Shown here: positions 1 through 5,532 of the stretch, one piece after another
How the letters are laid out: the number at the start of each line of letters is the position of its first letter
Numbering within the stretch: position 1 is the stretch's first letter
Assembly (NCBI GenBank): GCA_016212685.1
Contig: JACREW010000247.1
Span: forward strand, 1 to 5,943
From: Nitrospirota bacterium
Lineage (GTDB): Bacteria; Nitrospirota; Thermodesulfovibrionia; Thermodesulfovibrionales; Dissulfurispiraceae
DNA: 5,943 nucleotides
Reading direction: 5' to 3'
The notes under the pieces: generated by a model
Told to the model about the DNA's origin: nothing
Databases searched by the model: none
Seen by the model: the letters and a program-made list of their open reading frames with translations, nothing else
Translations under genes and position numbers: made by a program

Positions 1-136
1 AGTAGTCGCCTCTTTTTTTGCATCCAGTTATCATGCCAGATTTTTAGCCTCTTTTAAAACCCTCAAATCTTTGTCAGTTATGCCTTCCCTGCCATAAAAG
101 CCGCTTGCTTTACCCACTCTCTTACACGATGAGCCA
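1..136. repeat. Left arm of a 136-bp perfect terminal inverted repeat
   Basis: Every base from 1 to 136 pairs with 5939 down to 5804 (position i with 5940-i); I compared the two arms in ten-base blocks and found no mismatch or gap. Identity stops sharply between 136 and 137. Just inside the edge lies a receiver domain that lacks its 5' part, so the repeat interrupts a gene here. The outer edge of the element would begin TGGCTCATCGTG on the complementary strand. It may be the end of an insertion sequence or another multicopy element at which the contig stopped. Within the arm no complete gene is visible. Confidence 0.9.
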
Positions 137-144
137 TAAAATTT

Positions 145-387
145 ATGGAGAATAAGGATAAAATAAAGCTTCTTTTATTCGATGTAATAATGCCTAAAAA
201 GAACGGTAGGGATGCTTATGAAGAGATAAAAAATATAAGTTCCGACATCCGCGCTGTTTTTATGAGCGGTTACACTGCAGATATTATTAATAAAAGGGGA
301 GTTTCTGAAAGAGAGATAAACTTTATACCAAAACCTATTTCTCCGAAAGAACTCCTGAGAAAGATAAGGGAGACGCTGGATAAATGA
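145..387 (+). CDS. C-terminal part of a response-regulator receiver (REC) domain, 5'-truncated
   Basis: Eighty residues match the second half of a CheY-like receiver domain, most likely the C-terminal receiver of a hybrid histidine kinase that ends just after this domain. Visible are the phospho-acceptor Asp in LLLFDVIMPKKNG (residue 13 from the first Met), the conserved Ser of the beta-4 end in VFMSGYTAD, and the beta-5 Lys in FIPKPIS. The first third of the fold, with the acidic pair, beta-1 and alpha-1, is missing. The ATG at 145 has no ribosome binding site and sits mid-domain, so it is not a true start. The reading frame continues upstream through TTT and AAA to the repeat edge at 137, and a TGA at 130-132 inside the repeat closes it. 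The domain would normally receive phosphate from a kinase and sit at the end of a sensor protein. As it stands it is a fragment and probably not functional unless the rest lies beyond the repeat copy. Confidence 0.75.
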   Translation: MENKDKIKLLLFDVIMPKKNGRDAYEEIKNISSDIRAVFMSGYTADIINKRGVSEREINFIPKPISPKELLRKIRETLDK

Positions 388-416
388 AGCTTAGACCTAC
401 CGAAAAATTTTATCAG

Positions 417-447
417 TTTGGTTTTTATTGTCAAGCTTTGATAAAAT
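417..447 (+). promoter_or_regulatory. Possible promoter for hflX
   Basis: TGATAAAAT at 439-447 resembles the -10 region seen before the second toxin-antitoxin module (TGATAAAAT, 5276-5284). The best -35 at 17-bp spacing is only a weak TTTGGT at 417-422. A start of transcription near 452 would place the GGAGG at 454-458 almost at the 5' end of the message. This is a pattern match only. The rest of the gap 388-469 shows no other feature. Confidence 0.3.
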
Positions 448-453
448 AACAGT

Positions 454-458
454 GGAGG
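454..458 (+). promoter_or_regulatory. Ribosome binding site of hflX without a normal start codon
   Basis: GGAGG at 454-458 is a full Shine-Dalgarno core. The only standard start just after it is TTG at 460, one base away and in the wrong frame. In the hflX frame the candidates at usable distance are AAG 467 (8 bases), ATC 470 (11 bases) and ATT 479. The site supports translation of the long N-terminal form rather than a start at 731, where no such motif is seen. Confidence 0.6.
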
Positions 459-469
459 CTTGAAAAAAG

Positions 470-2086
470 ATCGCAACCATTTACGGAAATATATCGGGTT
501 TAAAAAAGAGCGTCCTTTATTCCCTCGAAAAGATATATCGCAGGAAAATCCCGGCAGATAAGCTTATAACAGTTGAGCTTGCGAGATACCTGACGGAACT
601 TTCTTCTGAAATCGGCAAGCAGATAGGCATTCTTGCAAACAGAAGCGGCGTTATAACTCATGTTATCGTCGGCGATGCAAGGAGCGTTTTTATTCCCGGC
701 CTCGACGATTTCCCTTTAGGCAGAAGCGCGTTGCGCGGCTTGCGGTTTATCCATACCCATCTTACGGACGAACCCCTCAATAGAGAAGACCTTACAGACC
801 TCTCGCTCTTAAGATTCGACATGATAGCTGCCGTAAGCGTGCGTGAAGGGCTTCCTTATAACATCTACGCGGCACATCTGATGCCTTACGGTTCGGCTAA
901 GAAACATGAAACCATCACGTCTGATTTTTACCGGTTCGATCTCGATTTCAGGAGTTTTATAGGTTCCCTTGAAGGCGAGATGGACAGGCAGAGGGTTATC
1001 GACCGGAAGGACAAAAGGGAAAGGGCTATTTTAGTAAGCGCATCCGTAAAGTCGAAATACGAACTCGAAGATTCGATGGAAGAGCTCAAAGAGCTTGCCG
1101 TATCGAGCGATGTAGTCATGCTCGATGCCGTTATTCAACGAGTAAAGGATATAAACCCGAAATATCTTATGGGTGAGGGTAAGCTCAAGGAATTGATTAT
1201 CAATGCGATGGATAAAGGAGCGACATTGCTTATATTCGATCAAGACCTCAATCCTTCGCAGATACGGGCGATTGGAGAAACTACGGAACTGAAGGTTATC
1301 GACCGCTCACAATTGATACTCGACATTTTCGCCCGAAGGGCGCACAGCCGGGACGGTAAGGTTCAGGTAGAGCTTGCCCAGTTGAAATACATGCTTCCGA
1401 GGCTTACAGGCAAAGGGACTGCCATGTCGAGGCTGACTGGAGGCATTGGAGGAAGGGGGCCCGGCGAAATGAAGCTCGAGATAGACAGGAGGCGCATACG
1501 CGAAAGAATAACCCGCCTCGAAAAAGAGCTTTATACGCTGAGCGAGGCGCGGAAACAGAGGAAGCATAGAAGGGTCGGCAAGGGAATTCCTATAGTTTCC
1601 ATAATCGGGTATACAAATGCCGGGAAATCGACCCTTTTGAATACACTTACAAAGAGCGCGACCTTTGTCGAGGACAAGATGTTCGCCACCCTCGACACGG
1701 CAAGCAGGAGACTGCGATTTCCGAAAGAGCGCGAGGTTATTATTACCGATACCGTCGGTTTTATAAGAGACCTGCCGAAGGATTTGATGGCTGCGTTTAA
1801 AGCAACCCTCGAAGAGCTCGAAGACGCCGATTTGTTGCTTCATCTTGTGGATATATCGAATTCGAGATTCGAGCAGCAAATCGCATCGGTTGAGAATATA
1901 CTAAATGATTTGAAAATTAAGGATAAACCGAGGCTTATCGTTTTTAATAAGATAGATAAGGCGCCGTCTGAAGAAGTTGCAAATATAGTATCGCGCTATG
2001 GCGCGGTTGGAGTATCCGCAATCAAATCAGATACCCTCCAGCCGATTTTGAACGCAATCGAGCAGCGAATATGGAAATCACAATAA
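470..2086 (+). CDS. hflX: HflX, ribosome-associated GTPase (start unresolved)
   Basis: HflX is a cytoplasmic TRAFAC-class GTPase that binds the 50S subunit and splits stalled or hibernating 70S ribosomes, mostly in stress. Numbering from 470 (538 residues): the N-terminal HflX domain, a Gly-rich linker GGIGGRGPGE (about 324-333), a charged coiled coil (about 335-365), then the G domain with G1 GYTNAGKST (380-388), switch FATLDTASRR, G3 DTVGF (427-431), G4 NKID (493-496) and a SAI-like G5. All GTP-binding motifs are intact. The first ordinary start codon is TTG at 731, which gives 451 residues and removes about 87 residues of clearly HflX-like sequence (IYGNISGLKKS, IYRRKIPADKLIT, IGKQIGILANRSG). 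Between the in-frame TGA at 461 and 731 there is no ATG, GTG or TTG, yet a strong GGAGG lies at 454-458. Either initiation is at a rare codon (ATC 470, ATT 479) or a one-base error or mutation lies in the start region, for example in the A6 run 463-468. Family assignment is certain; the start is not. Confidence 0.93.
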   Translation: MATIYGNISGLKKSVLYSLEKIYRRKIPADKLITVELARYLTELSSEIGKQIGILANRSGVITHVIVGDARSVFIPGLDDFPLGRSALRGLRFIHTHLTDEPLNREDLTDLSLLRFDMIAAVSVREGLPYNIYAAHLMPYGSAKKHETITSDFYRFDLDFRSFIGSLEGEMDRQRVIDRKDKRERAILVSASVKSKYELEDSMEELKELAVSSDVVMLDAVIQRVKDINPKYLMGEGKLKELIINAMDKGATLLIFDQDLNPSQIRAIGETTELKVIDRSQLILDIFARRAHSRDGKVQVELAQLKYMLPRLTGKGTAMSRLTGGIGGRGPGEMKLEIDRRRIRERITRLEKELYTLSEARKQRKHRRVGKGIPIVSIIGYTNAGKSTLLNTLTKSATFVEDKMFATLDTASRRLRFPKEREVIITDTVGFIRDLPKDLMAAFKATLEELEDADLLLHLVDISNSRFEQQIASVENILNDLKIKDKPRLIVFNKIDKAPSEEVANIVSRYGAVGVSAIKSDTLQPILNAIEQRIWKSQ

Positions 2087-2100
2087 TCCATAGTCATCAG

Positions 2101-2259
2101 GATGTGAGGCATACTTCAAAAGCCTTTACTAAGTGTAATTACAAATCCGAAGATTATCTTTGTATCATTGAATAAGAAAGCAAAGTTGTAGCTCACAAGA
2201 AAGAGAATGTTGTTATGACATTCCATATGAGTAAAGGCTTTTTCAGCACGCCTCACATC
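2101..2259. mobile_element. MITE-like element with imperfect 30-bp terminal inverted repeats
   Basis: The left arm 2101-2130 (GATGTGAGGC...AGCCTTTACT) matches the reverse complement of 2230-2259 at 26 of 30 positions; mismatches fall only in the middle of the arm (positions 11, 13, 16 and 17). The arms enclose 99 bases with no match to each other and no plausible gene. Size, symmetric termini and position in a gap between two unrelated genes fit a miniature inverted-repeat element. In RNA the arms would form a long stem, which might also end hflX transcription, although the 99-base loop and lack of a U-tract make it a poor intrinsic terminator. No clear target-site duplication is visible at the edges. 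The remainder of the gap 2087-2329 holds only the ahbD promoter. Confidence 0.55.
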
Positions 2260-2291
2260 CCGTTAGAAGGGCTTTAAATATGATGTATGTT

Positions 2292-2321
2292 TTGCCGTCC
2301 TTACAATAATTAAGGTATAAT
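2292..2321 (+). promoter_or_regulatory. Promoter of the radical SAM-hemE unit, probably giving a leaderless mRNA
   Basis: A consensus -10 TATAAT at 2316-2321 is preceded after 18 bp by TTGCCG (2292-2297), a fair -35. Transcription would start around 2327-2329, one to three bases before the ATG at 2330. No Shine-Dalgarno core lies at a useful distance; the nearest purine run is AAGG at 2312-2315, inside the promoter. Confidence 0.6.
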
Positions 2322-2329
2322 ATTTATCT

Positions 2330-3412
2330 ATGGAATTTACGCCGAAATGGATAGCGTGGGAAATAACACGCAGATGTAATCTTAAATGCGTTCACTGCCG
2401 TTCATCGTCGGAGATGGAGGCAAAGGGGCATCCGGATTTGCCGCTAAAAGAGGCGTTCAGGATACTTGACGACATTTCGAGTTACGCGAAGCCTGTAATC
2501 GTGCTTTCGGGCGGCGAGCCGCTCATGCGCGGGGATGTCTTTGATATTGCAAAATACGGCGCTGAAAAAGGCCTTCGCATGTGCCTTGCCACGAACGGCT
2601 CTCTCGTTACGGATGATATATGCGAAAAAATAAAGGCATCCGGCATCAGGATTGTTTCTTTGAGCCTTGACGGCTCCACCGAAGAGGTGCATGATAATTT
2701 TCGTAATGAAAAAGGCGCGTTTAAGGGCATACTCAATGCTGCGAGGCTTTTTAAGCGGCACGGTATCGAATTCATAATAAACTCGTCATTCACAAAACGC
2801 AATCAGGAAGAGATACCAAAAGTTTATAAGCTTGCAAAGGATCTCGGAGCAACCGCATGGTATATGTTCATGATCGTCCCGACTGGCAGGGGCGAAGAAA
2901 TAATGAATGAACTCATTTCAAAAGAAGATTATGAGGAGATATTGGACTGGCATTATCGTATGGAAAAGGATGAGCACGATATGCTTGTGCGCCCGACCTG
3001 CGCGCCGCATTACTACAGGATAGTGCTCCAGAAATCCAAAGAAGAGGGCGAGAAATTCGAGCGCCGCACCCTGAAGTTTTCCACAGGCGGCTCAAAGGGA
3101 TGTCTTGCCGGACAGCTTATTTGCCTTATCAATGTTGACGGCGATGTGCTTCCGTGCAGCTATTTCCCTAAATCGGCAGGAAATATCAGGAAGCAGTCAT
3201 TTAAGGATATATGGGAGAACTCGGAATTGTTCAGGGATATGAGGGATTTCAAAAAATATAAGGGCAGATGCGGCTCGTGCGAATTCGTCAACGTATGCGG
3301 CGGCTGCAGGGCGCGAGCCTATGCGATGGAAGGAGACTACCTTGAAGAAGAGCCGTTTTGCGGTTATGTGCCGATGAGAATAAAGAGAAAAACCGAGTTG
3401 GAGGTTCGATGA
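2330..3412 (+). CDS. ahbD: Radical SAM/SPASM protein, AhbD-like haem b synthase
   Basis: The 360-residue protein carries the radical SAM cluster motif CxxxCxxC (C16, C20, C23 in RRCNLKCVHC), the SAM-contacting GGEP (61-64), and a C-terminal SPASM-type cysteine set: C258, C276, C314, C317, C323, C326 and C344, which would hold at least one auxiliary 4Fe-4S cluster. The segments PCSYFPKSAGN, CGGCRARAYA and GDYLEEEPFC resemble AhbD, the enzyme that removes CO2 from the two propionates of iron-coproporphyrin III to give haem b without oxygen. Family relatives with the same layout are AhbC (didecarboxysiroheme deacetylase), NirJ and PqqE-type peptide-modifying enzymes. I favour AhbD because of these C-terminal motifs and because the next gene, overlapping by four bases, is hemE. 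ATG 2330 is chosen because the sequence before C16 has the usual family length; it has no ribosome binding site and lies just after a TATAAT box. No signal peptide or membrane segment; cytoplasmic. Subfamily is less sure than superfamily. Confidence 0.75.
   Translation: MEFTPKWIAWEITRRCNLKCVHCRSSSEMEAKGHPDLPLKEAFRILDDISSYAKPVIVLSGGEPLMRGDVFDIAKYGAEKGLRMCLATNGSLVTDDICEKIKASGIRIVSLSLDGSTEEVHDNFRNEKGAFKGILNAARLFKRHGIEFIINSSFTKRNQEEIPKVYKLAKDLGATAWYMFMIVPTGRGEEIMNELISKEDYEEILDWHYRMEKDEHDMLVRPTCAPHYYRIVLQKSKEEGEKFERRTLKFSTGGSKGCLAGQLICLINVDGDVLPCSYFPKSAGNIRKQSFKDIWENSELFRDMRDFKKYKGRCGSCEFVNVCGGCRARAYAMEGDYLEEEPFCGYVPMRIKRKTELEVR
3400..3404 (+). promoter_or_regulatory. Ribosome binding site deciding the hemE start
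   Basis: GGAGG at 3400-3404 lies inside the end of the radical SAM gene, four bases before ATG 3409. It selects this ATG over the in-frame ATG at 3358, which would add 17 residues of charged sequence not typical of HemE and has no such site. Confidence 0.8.
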
Positions 3413-4431
3413 ACGATACGTTTCTCAAGGCATGTAGAGGCGAAAAGACCGACTACATACCTGTGTGGCTTATGAGGCAGGCCGGAAGATACCTTCCCGA
3501 ATATCAAAAGGTGCGGTCAAAAGTAGATTTTCTTACTCTTTGCAAGACCCCGGAGCTTGCGGCAGAGGTGACAATCCAGCCTGTCGATATTCTCAAGGTC
3601 GATGTCGCGATACTTTTTTCGGATATTCTTGTCCCGATAGAGCCGATGGGCATGAAGCTCGAATTTTCGGAATCAAAGGGGCCGATTTTATACGATCCGA
3701 TAAGAAACGATATAGCCGTTTCAAAGTTAAGAAAGATAAAATCCGAGGAAGAAGTTCCATTTGTCATGGAAGCGATAAAAATTCTGGTTAAAAAGCTGAA
3801 TGTGCCGTTAATCGGTTTTTCGGGCGCTCCCTTCACACTCGCCACTTATATGATAGAGGGCGGCAGCTCAAAGAATTTTATTAATACCAAAAAGATGATG
3901 TTTCAGACGCCCGACCTTTACGCAAAACTCATGGGCAAGATTACCGATACGGTCATAAATTATCTTCAGGCGCAGATAGATGCCGGTGTCCACGCAGTGC
4001 AAATCTTTGATTCATGGGCCGGCATCCTTTCTCCATACGATTTTGAAAGGTATGCCCTGCCTTATGTTCAAAGGATAGTCTCCACATTCAAGGGCAAGGC
4101 GCCCGTTATTTATTTTGCATTTAACGGAAGCGCAATGCTTAAGAAGGTCAAACAGTCAGGCGCAGACGTACTCGGCATTGACTGGAGGATCGATATTTCC
4201 GACGCCGTCAACTCGCTCGGCAGTGATGTCGTTGTTCAGGGCAATCTCGATCCGTGCGTCTTATTCGGCACAAAGGATTTGATAAGGGAAGGCGTATCCC
4301 AAATTCTTCAAGGCGCAAAGGGTGCAAAAGGGCATATCTTCAACTTAGGCCACGGCATACTTCCTGAAACGCCTGTTGAAAATGCAATCGCAATGGTCGA
4401 AGCCGTGCATGAACTAAGCAGGAGGGGTTAA
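3409..4431 (+). CDS. hemE: Uroporphyrinogen III decarboxylase HemE
   Basis: HemE removes four carboxyl groups from the acetate side chains of uroporphyrinogen III to give coproporphyrinogen III; it is a cofactor-free cytoplasmic homodimer with a TIM-barrel fold. The 340-residue length is normal. Hallmarks are all present: PVWLMRQAGRYLPEY (18-32, with substrate-binding R23 and R27), the catalytic Asp72 in LFSDILVP, Tyr147 in GAPFTLATYMIEG, the QIFDSWAG loop, GNLDP, and His315 in FNLGHGILPETP. ATG 3409 overlaps the upstream TGA in an ATGA arrangement, so translation is coupled to the AhbD-like protein. An upstream in-frame ATG at 3358 is rejected because the GGAGG at 3400-3404 fits 3409. No hemH or hemG follows; the next genes are toxin-antitoxin modules. 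Pathway partners must lie elsewhere. Regulation is probably through the single promoter ahead of the radical SAM gene. Confidence 0.97.
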   Translation: MNDTFLKACRGEKTDYIPVWLMRQAGRYLPEYQKVRSKVDFLTLCKTPELAAEVTIQPVDILKVDVAILFSDILVPIEPMGMKLEFSESKGPILYDPIRNDIAVSKLRKIKSEEEVPFVMEAIKILVKKLNVPLIGFSGAPFTLATYMIEGGSSKNFINTKKMMFQTPDLYAKLMGKITDTVINYLQAQIDAGVHAVQIFDSWAGILSPYDFERYALPYVQRIVSTFKGKAPVIYFAFNGSAMLKKVKQSGADVLGIDWRIDISDAVNSLGSDVVVQGNLDPCVLFGTKDLIREGVSQILQGAKGAKGHIFNLGHGILPETPVENAIAMVEAVHELSRRG

Positions 4432-4482
4432 GAGTGGTTTGCCGATGAGTCCACCATCCGTCTTGCCTTCAAAATCATCCGC

Positions 4483-4499
4483 GCAGTGAGCCGATAAAC
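4483..4499 (+). repeat. 17-bp direct repeat, copy 1, before the first toxin-antitoxin pair
   Basis: GCAGTGAGCCGATAAAC occurs here and, without mismatch, at 5227-5243. The bases on either side differ, so the repeat is exactly 17 bp. It lies in the 139-base gap after hemE, 72 bases before the first antitoxin ATG. The two copies bracket the whole first toxin-antitoxin module, a spacing of 744 bp from copy to copy. A chance exact match of this length within 6 kb is unlikely. In one frame both copies read Ala-Val-Ser-Arg-stop. Confidence 0.8.
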
Positions 4500-4516
4500 C
4501 GTCCGGCAGCAGTCAG

Positions 4517-4551
4517 TTAACAAATCGCCATGCAACCGTTTTATGTTAAAA
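4517..4551 (+). promoter_or_regulatory. Probable promoter of the first toxin-antitoxin module
   Basis: TTAACA at 4517-4522 can serve as -35, with TTTATG at 4540-4545 (17-bp spacing) or the following TTAAAAT (4546-4552) as -10. GGAGGTG at 4559-4565 is a good ribosome binding site for ATG 4571. No clear operator palindrome was seen, although antitoxins of this kind often repress their own promoter. Confidence 0.4.
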
Positions 4552-4570
4552 TGTTGCTGGAGGTGTTCTT

Positions 4571-4795
4571 ATGACAAAGACCATTGAAGCGGTTTATGAA
4601 AAAGGGCTTCTGCGCCCCCTCAGCCCCATAAAAGGATTGAGGAGCCGTCAAAAAGTCCGTATCACGCTGGAAACATCTTTAAAGCATAAACATCCCCTCG
4701 CCGGTCTCTGCGGCACACTGCCCTACAAGGACGCCGCCGAGATGCTGAAGGTTATAGAGGATGAGTTCGAAAAGGTGGACATGAGTGAGTGGTAA
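4571..4795 (+). CDS. DUF104/AF2212-like antitoxin (VapB-type)
   Basis: The 74-residue protein starts TIEAVYEKGLLRPLSPIKGL and continues QKVRITLE, the pattern of DUF104 (AF2212-like) antitoxins: a short beta-rich N-terminal region followed by a helical acidic tail (about residues 48-74, with DEFEKVDMSEW) that would occupy the active site of a PIN toxin. It is the antidote half of a type II module; its partner begins at 4785, overlapping its last codons by 11 bases. ATG 4571 has GGAGG seven bases upstream. The gene is intact, unlike its toxin. Being intact next to a broken toxin, it may persist as an orphan antitoxin or still neutralise a related toxin elsewhere. Confidence 0.8.
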   Translation: MTKTIEAVYEKGLLRPLSPIKGLRSRQKVRITLETSLKHKHPLAGLCGTLPYKDAAEMLKVIEDEFEKVDMSEW

Positions 4796-5150
4796 GATAG
4801 CCCTTGATACCGATGTTGCCATAATGTTTTTAAACGGCAATAAACCCATAGATGCGTTTCTTGCCAAACAGACTTAAGTTTATTTGCCTGTTATTGTTGC
4901 GGGCGAACTCATATTCGGAGCATTGAATTCAAAACACGCTGAACAGAATCTTGCCAGACACAAAAAGCTCATTCAAAAATCACGGCTTTTGACAATCACA
5001 GAAACGACGGCTAACACATATGCAAAAATACGTTTGTCCCTGAAAAAGAAAGGCAAGCCTATACCTGAAAATGATCTTTGGATCGCCTCCCTGTGCATTG
5101 AGCATAAGATACCGCTTCTCAGCAATGATGCTCATTTTGAAGATATTTAA
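4785..5150 (+). pseudogene. vapC: VapC-type PIN-domain toxin interrupted by an in-frame stop
   Basis: Read from GTG 4785 through to TAA 5148, this is a full-length PIN-domain RNase of 121 residues, a type II toxin that would cleave RNA using Mg2+ held by acidic residues. All expected acids are present: Asp8 in ALDTDVA, Glu41 in VAGELIFGAL, Asp97 in PENDLWIAS, and Asp115 in SNDAHF. The frame is broken once, by TAA at 4875-4877 (codon 31), between AFLAKQT and VYLPVIVAGEL, where relatives have a charged residue. The remainder, from TTG 4884, is open for 88 residues but lacks the N-terminal strand and Asp8, so it would not be active alone. GTG 4785 lies inside the antitoxin's last codons, the usual coupling in such operons. 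The rest of the sequence shows no decay, so the stop is recent or a sequence error. The gap after it (5151-5314) holds copy 2 of the 17-bp repeat and a promoter. Confidence 0.85.
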
Positions 5151-5226
5151 GACCTCACGCTTGTGCGTCTCTCTGCCCTTTGATCTACAAATTTCCGATG
5201 CCCTTGAGGTCGAGATGTGGGAAATG

Positions 5227-5243
5227 GCAGTGAGCCGATAAAC
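5227..5243 (+). repeat. 17-bp direct repeat, copy 2, after the first toxin-antitoxin pair
   Basis: This is identical to 4483-4499 (GCAGTGAGCCGATAAAC). It lies 76 bases after the stop of the broken toxin and 71 bases before the second antitoxin ATG, nearly the same distance as copy 1 from the first antitoxin. The bases before it (5152-5238) form an open frame ending DALEVEMWEMAVSR, which could be the tail of a lost gene. Confidence 0.8.
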
Positions 5244-5253
5244 TTCAATATCT

Positions 5254-5284
5254 TTTACAATCGATTCTATAAATGTGATAAAAT
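5254..5284 (+). promoter_or_regulatory. Promoter of the second toxin-antitoxin module
   Basis: TTTACA at 5254-5259, a 17-bp spacer, then GATAAA at 5277-5282 within TGTGATAAAAT, which also gives an extended -10 TG. Transcription would start near 5290, and GGAGG at 5306-5310 lies four bases before ATG 5315. Confidence 0.5.
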
Positions 5285-5314
5285 AGAAACAAAGACAGTC
5301 TTAGTGGAGGATTT

Positions 5315-5530
5315 ATGTTGCGCTCGGTAGTCGGCGTTTATGACGGCAATAGACTTAAATTGAAAGAAAAAGTTGAAATTAGGGGTTCTGTTGATGTGTT
5401 GGTAACATTCTTGAAGGAGCCCAATGAAACGCTTCAAAGGAAGACAATTCTTCAAAGGCTGCTGAAAAGAAAGCCTGTCAAAATTTCACCTCTAAAAGTA
5501 AAAGATTTGATTGTTGAAGGAAGGAAATAG
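5315..5530 (+). CDS. Small VapB-like antitoxin of a PIN-toxin pair
   Basis: This 71-residue basic protein is followed two bases later by a PIN-domain toxin, which identifies it as the antitoxin. Its N-terminal part, SVVGVYDGNRLKLKEKVEIR then VDVLVTFL, has the same strand pattern as the DUF104-like antitoxin upstream, though the sequences are only distantly alike. The C-terminal part (residues 40-71, ending SPLKVKDLIVEGRK) is helical, the usual toxin-binding tail. ATG 5315 is supported by GGAGG at 5306-5310. Some antitoxins of this kind bind their own promoter, but no DNA-binding motif such as ribbon-helix-helix is obvious here. Exact family is unsure. Confidence 0.7.
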   Translation: MLRSVVGVYDGNRLKLKEKVEIRGSVDVLVTFLKEPNETLQRKTILQRLLKRKPVKISPLKVKDLIVEGRK

Positions 5531-5532
5531 TT

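Noticed and set aside
461..463. TGA upstream of hflX as a selenocysteine or reassigned codon, with GTG 452 as start
   Set aside because: TGA is used as a normal stop for the receiver fragment and the radical SAM gene, no selenocysteine element is visible, and HflX has no such residue at its N-terminus.
1307..1879. 190-residue open frame on the minus strand inside hflX
   Set aside because: It is antisense to conserved HflX motifs, has no ribosome binding site or recognisable domain, and is explained by codon bias of the true gene.
2116..2256. Minus-strand frame of 36-46 codons inside the MITE-like element (GTG 2256 or ATG 2226 to TGA 2116), resembling a prepilin start (EKAFTHMEC)
   Set aside because: It is short, lacks a ribosome binding site, and both ends are fixed by the inverted repeat arms; the prepilin resemblance is weak and probably chance.
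2101..2259. Intrinsic terminator for hflX
   Set aside because: The stem has a 99-base loop and no U-tract after the right arm, so it does not fit a factor-independent terminator.
3465..3845. Frames of about 110 codons on both strands within hemE
   Set aside because: They overlap an unambiguous, fully conserved HemE frame and show no protein family pattern.
4875..4877. Programmed readthrough of TAA in the first PIN toxin
   Set aside because: TAA is the normal stop of several genes here and the context shows no recoding signal; a point mutation or sequence error is simpler.
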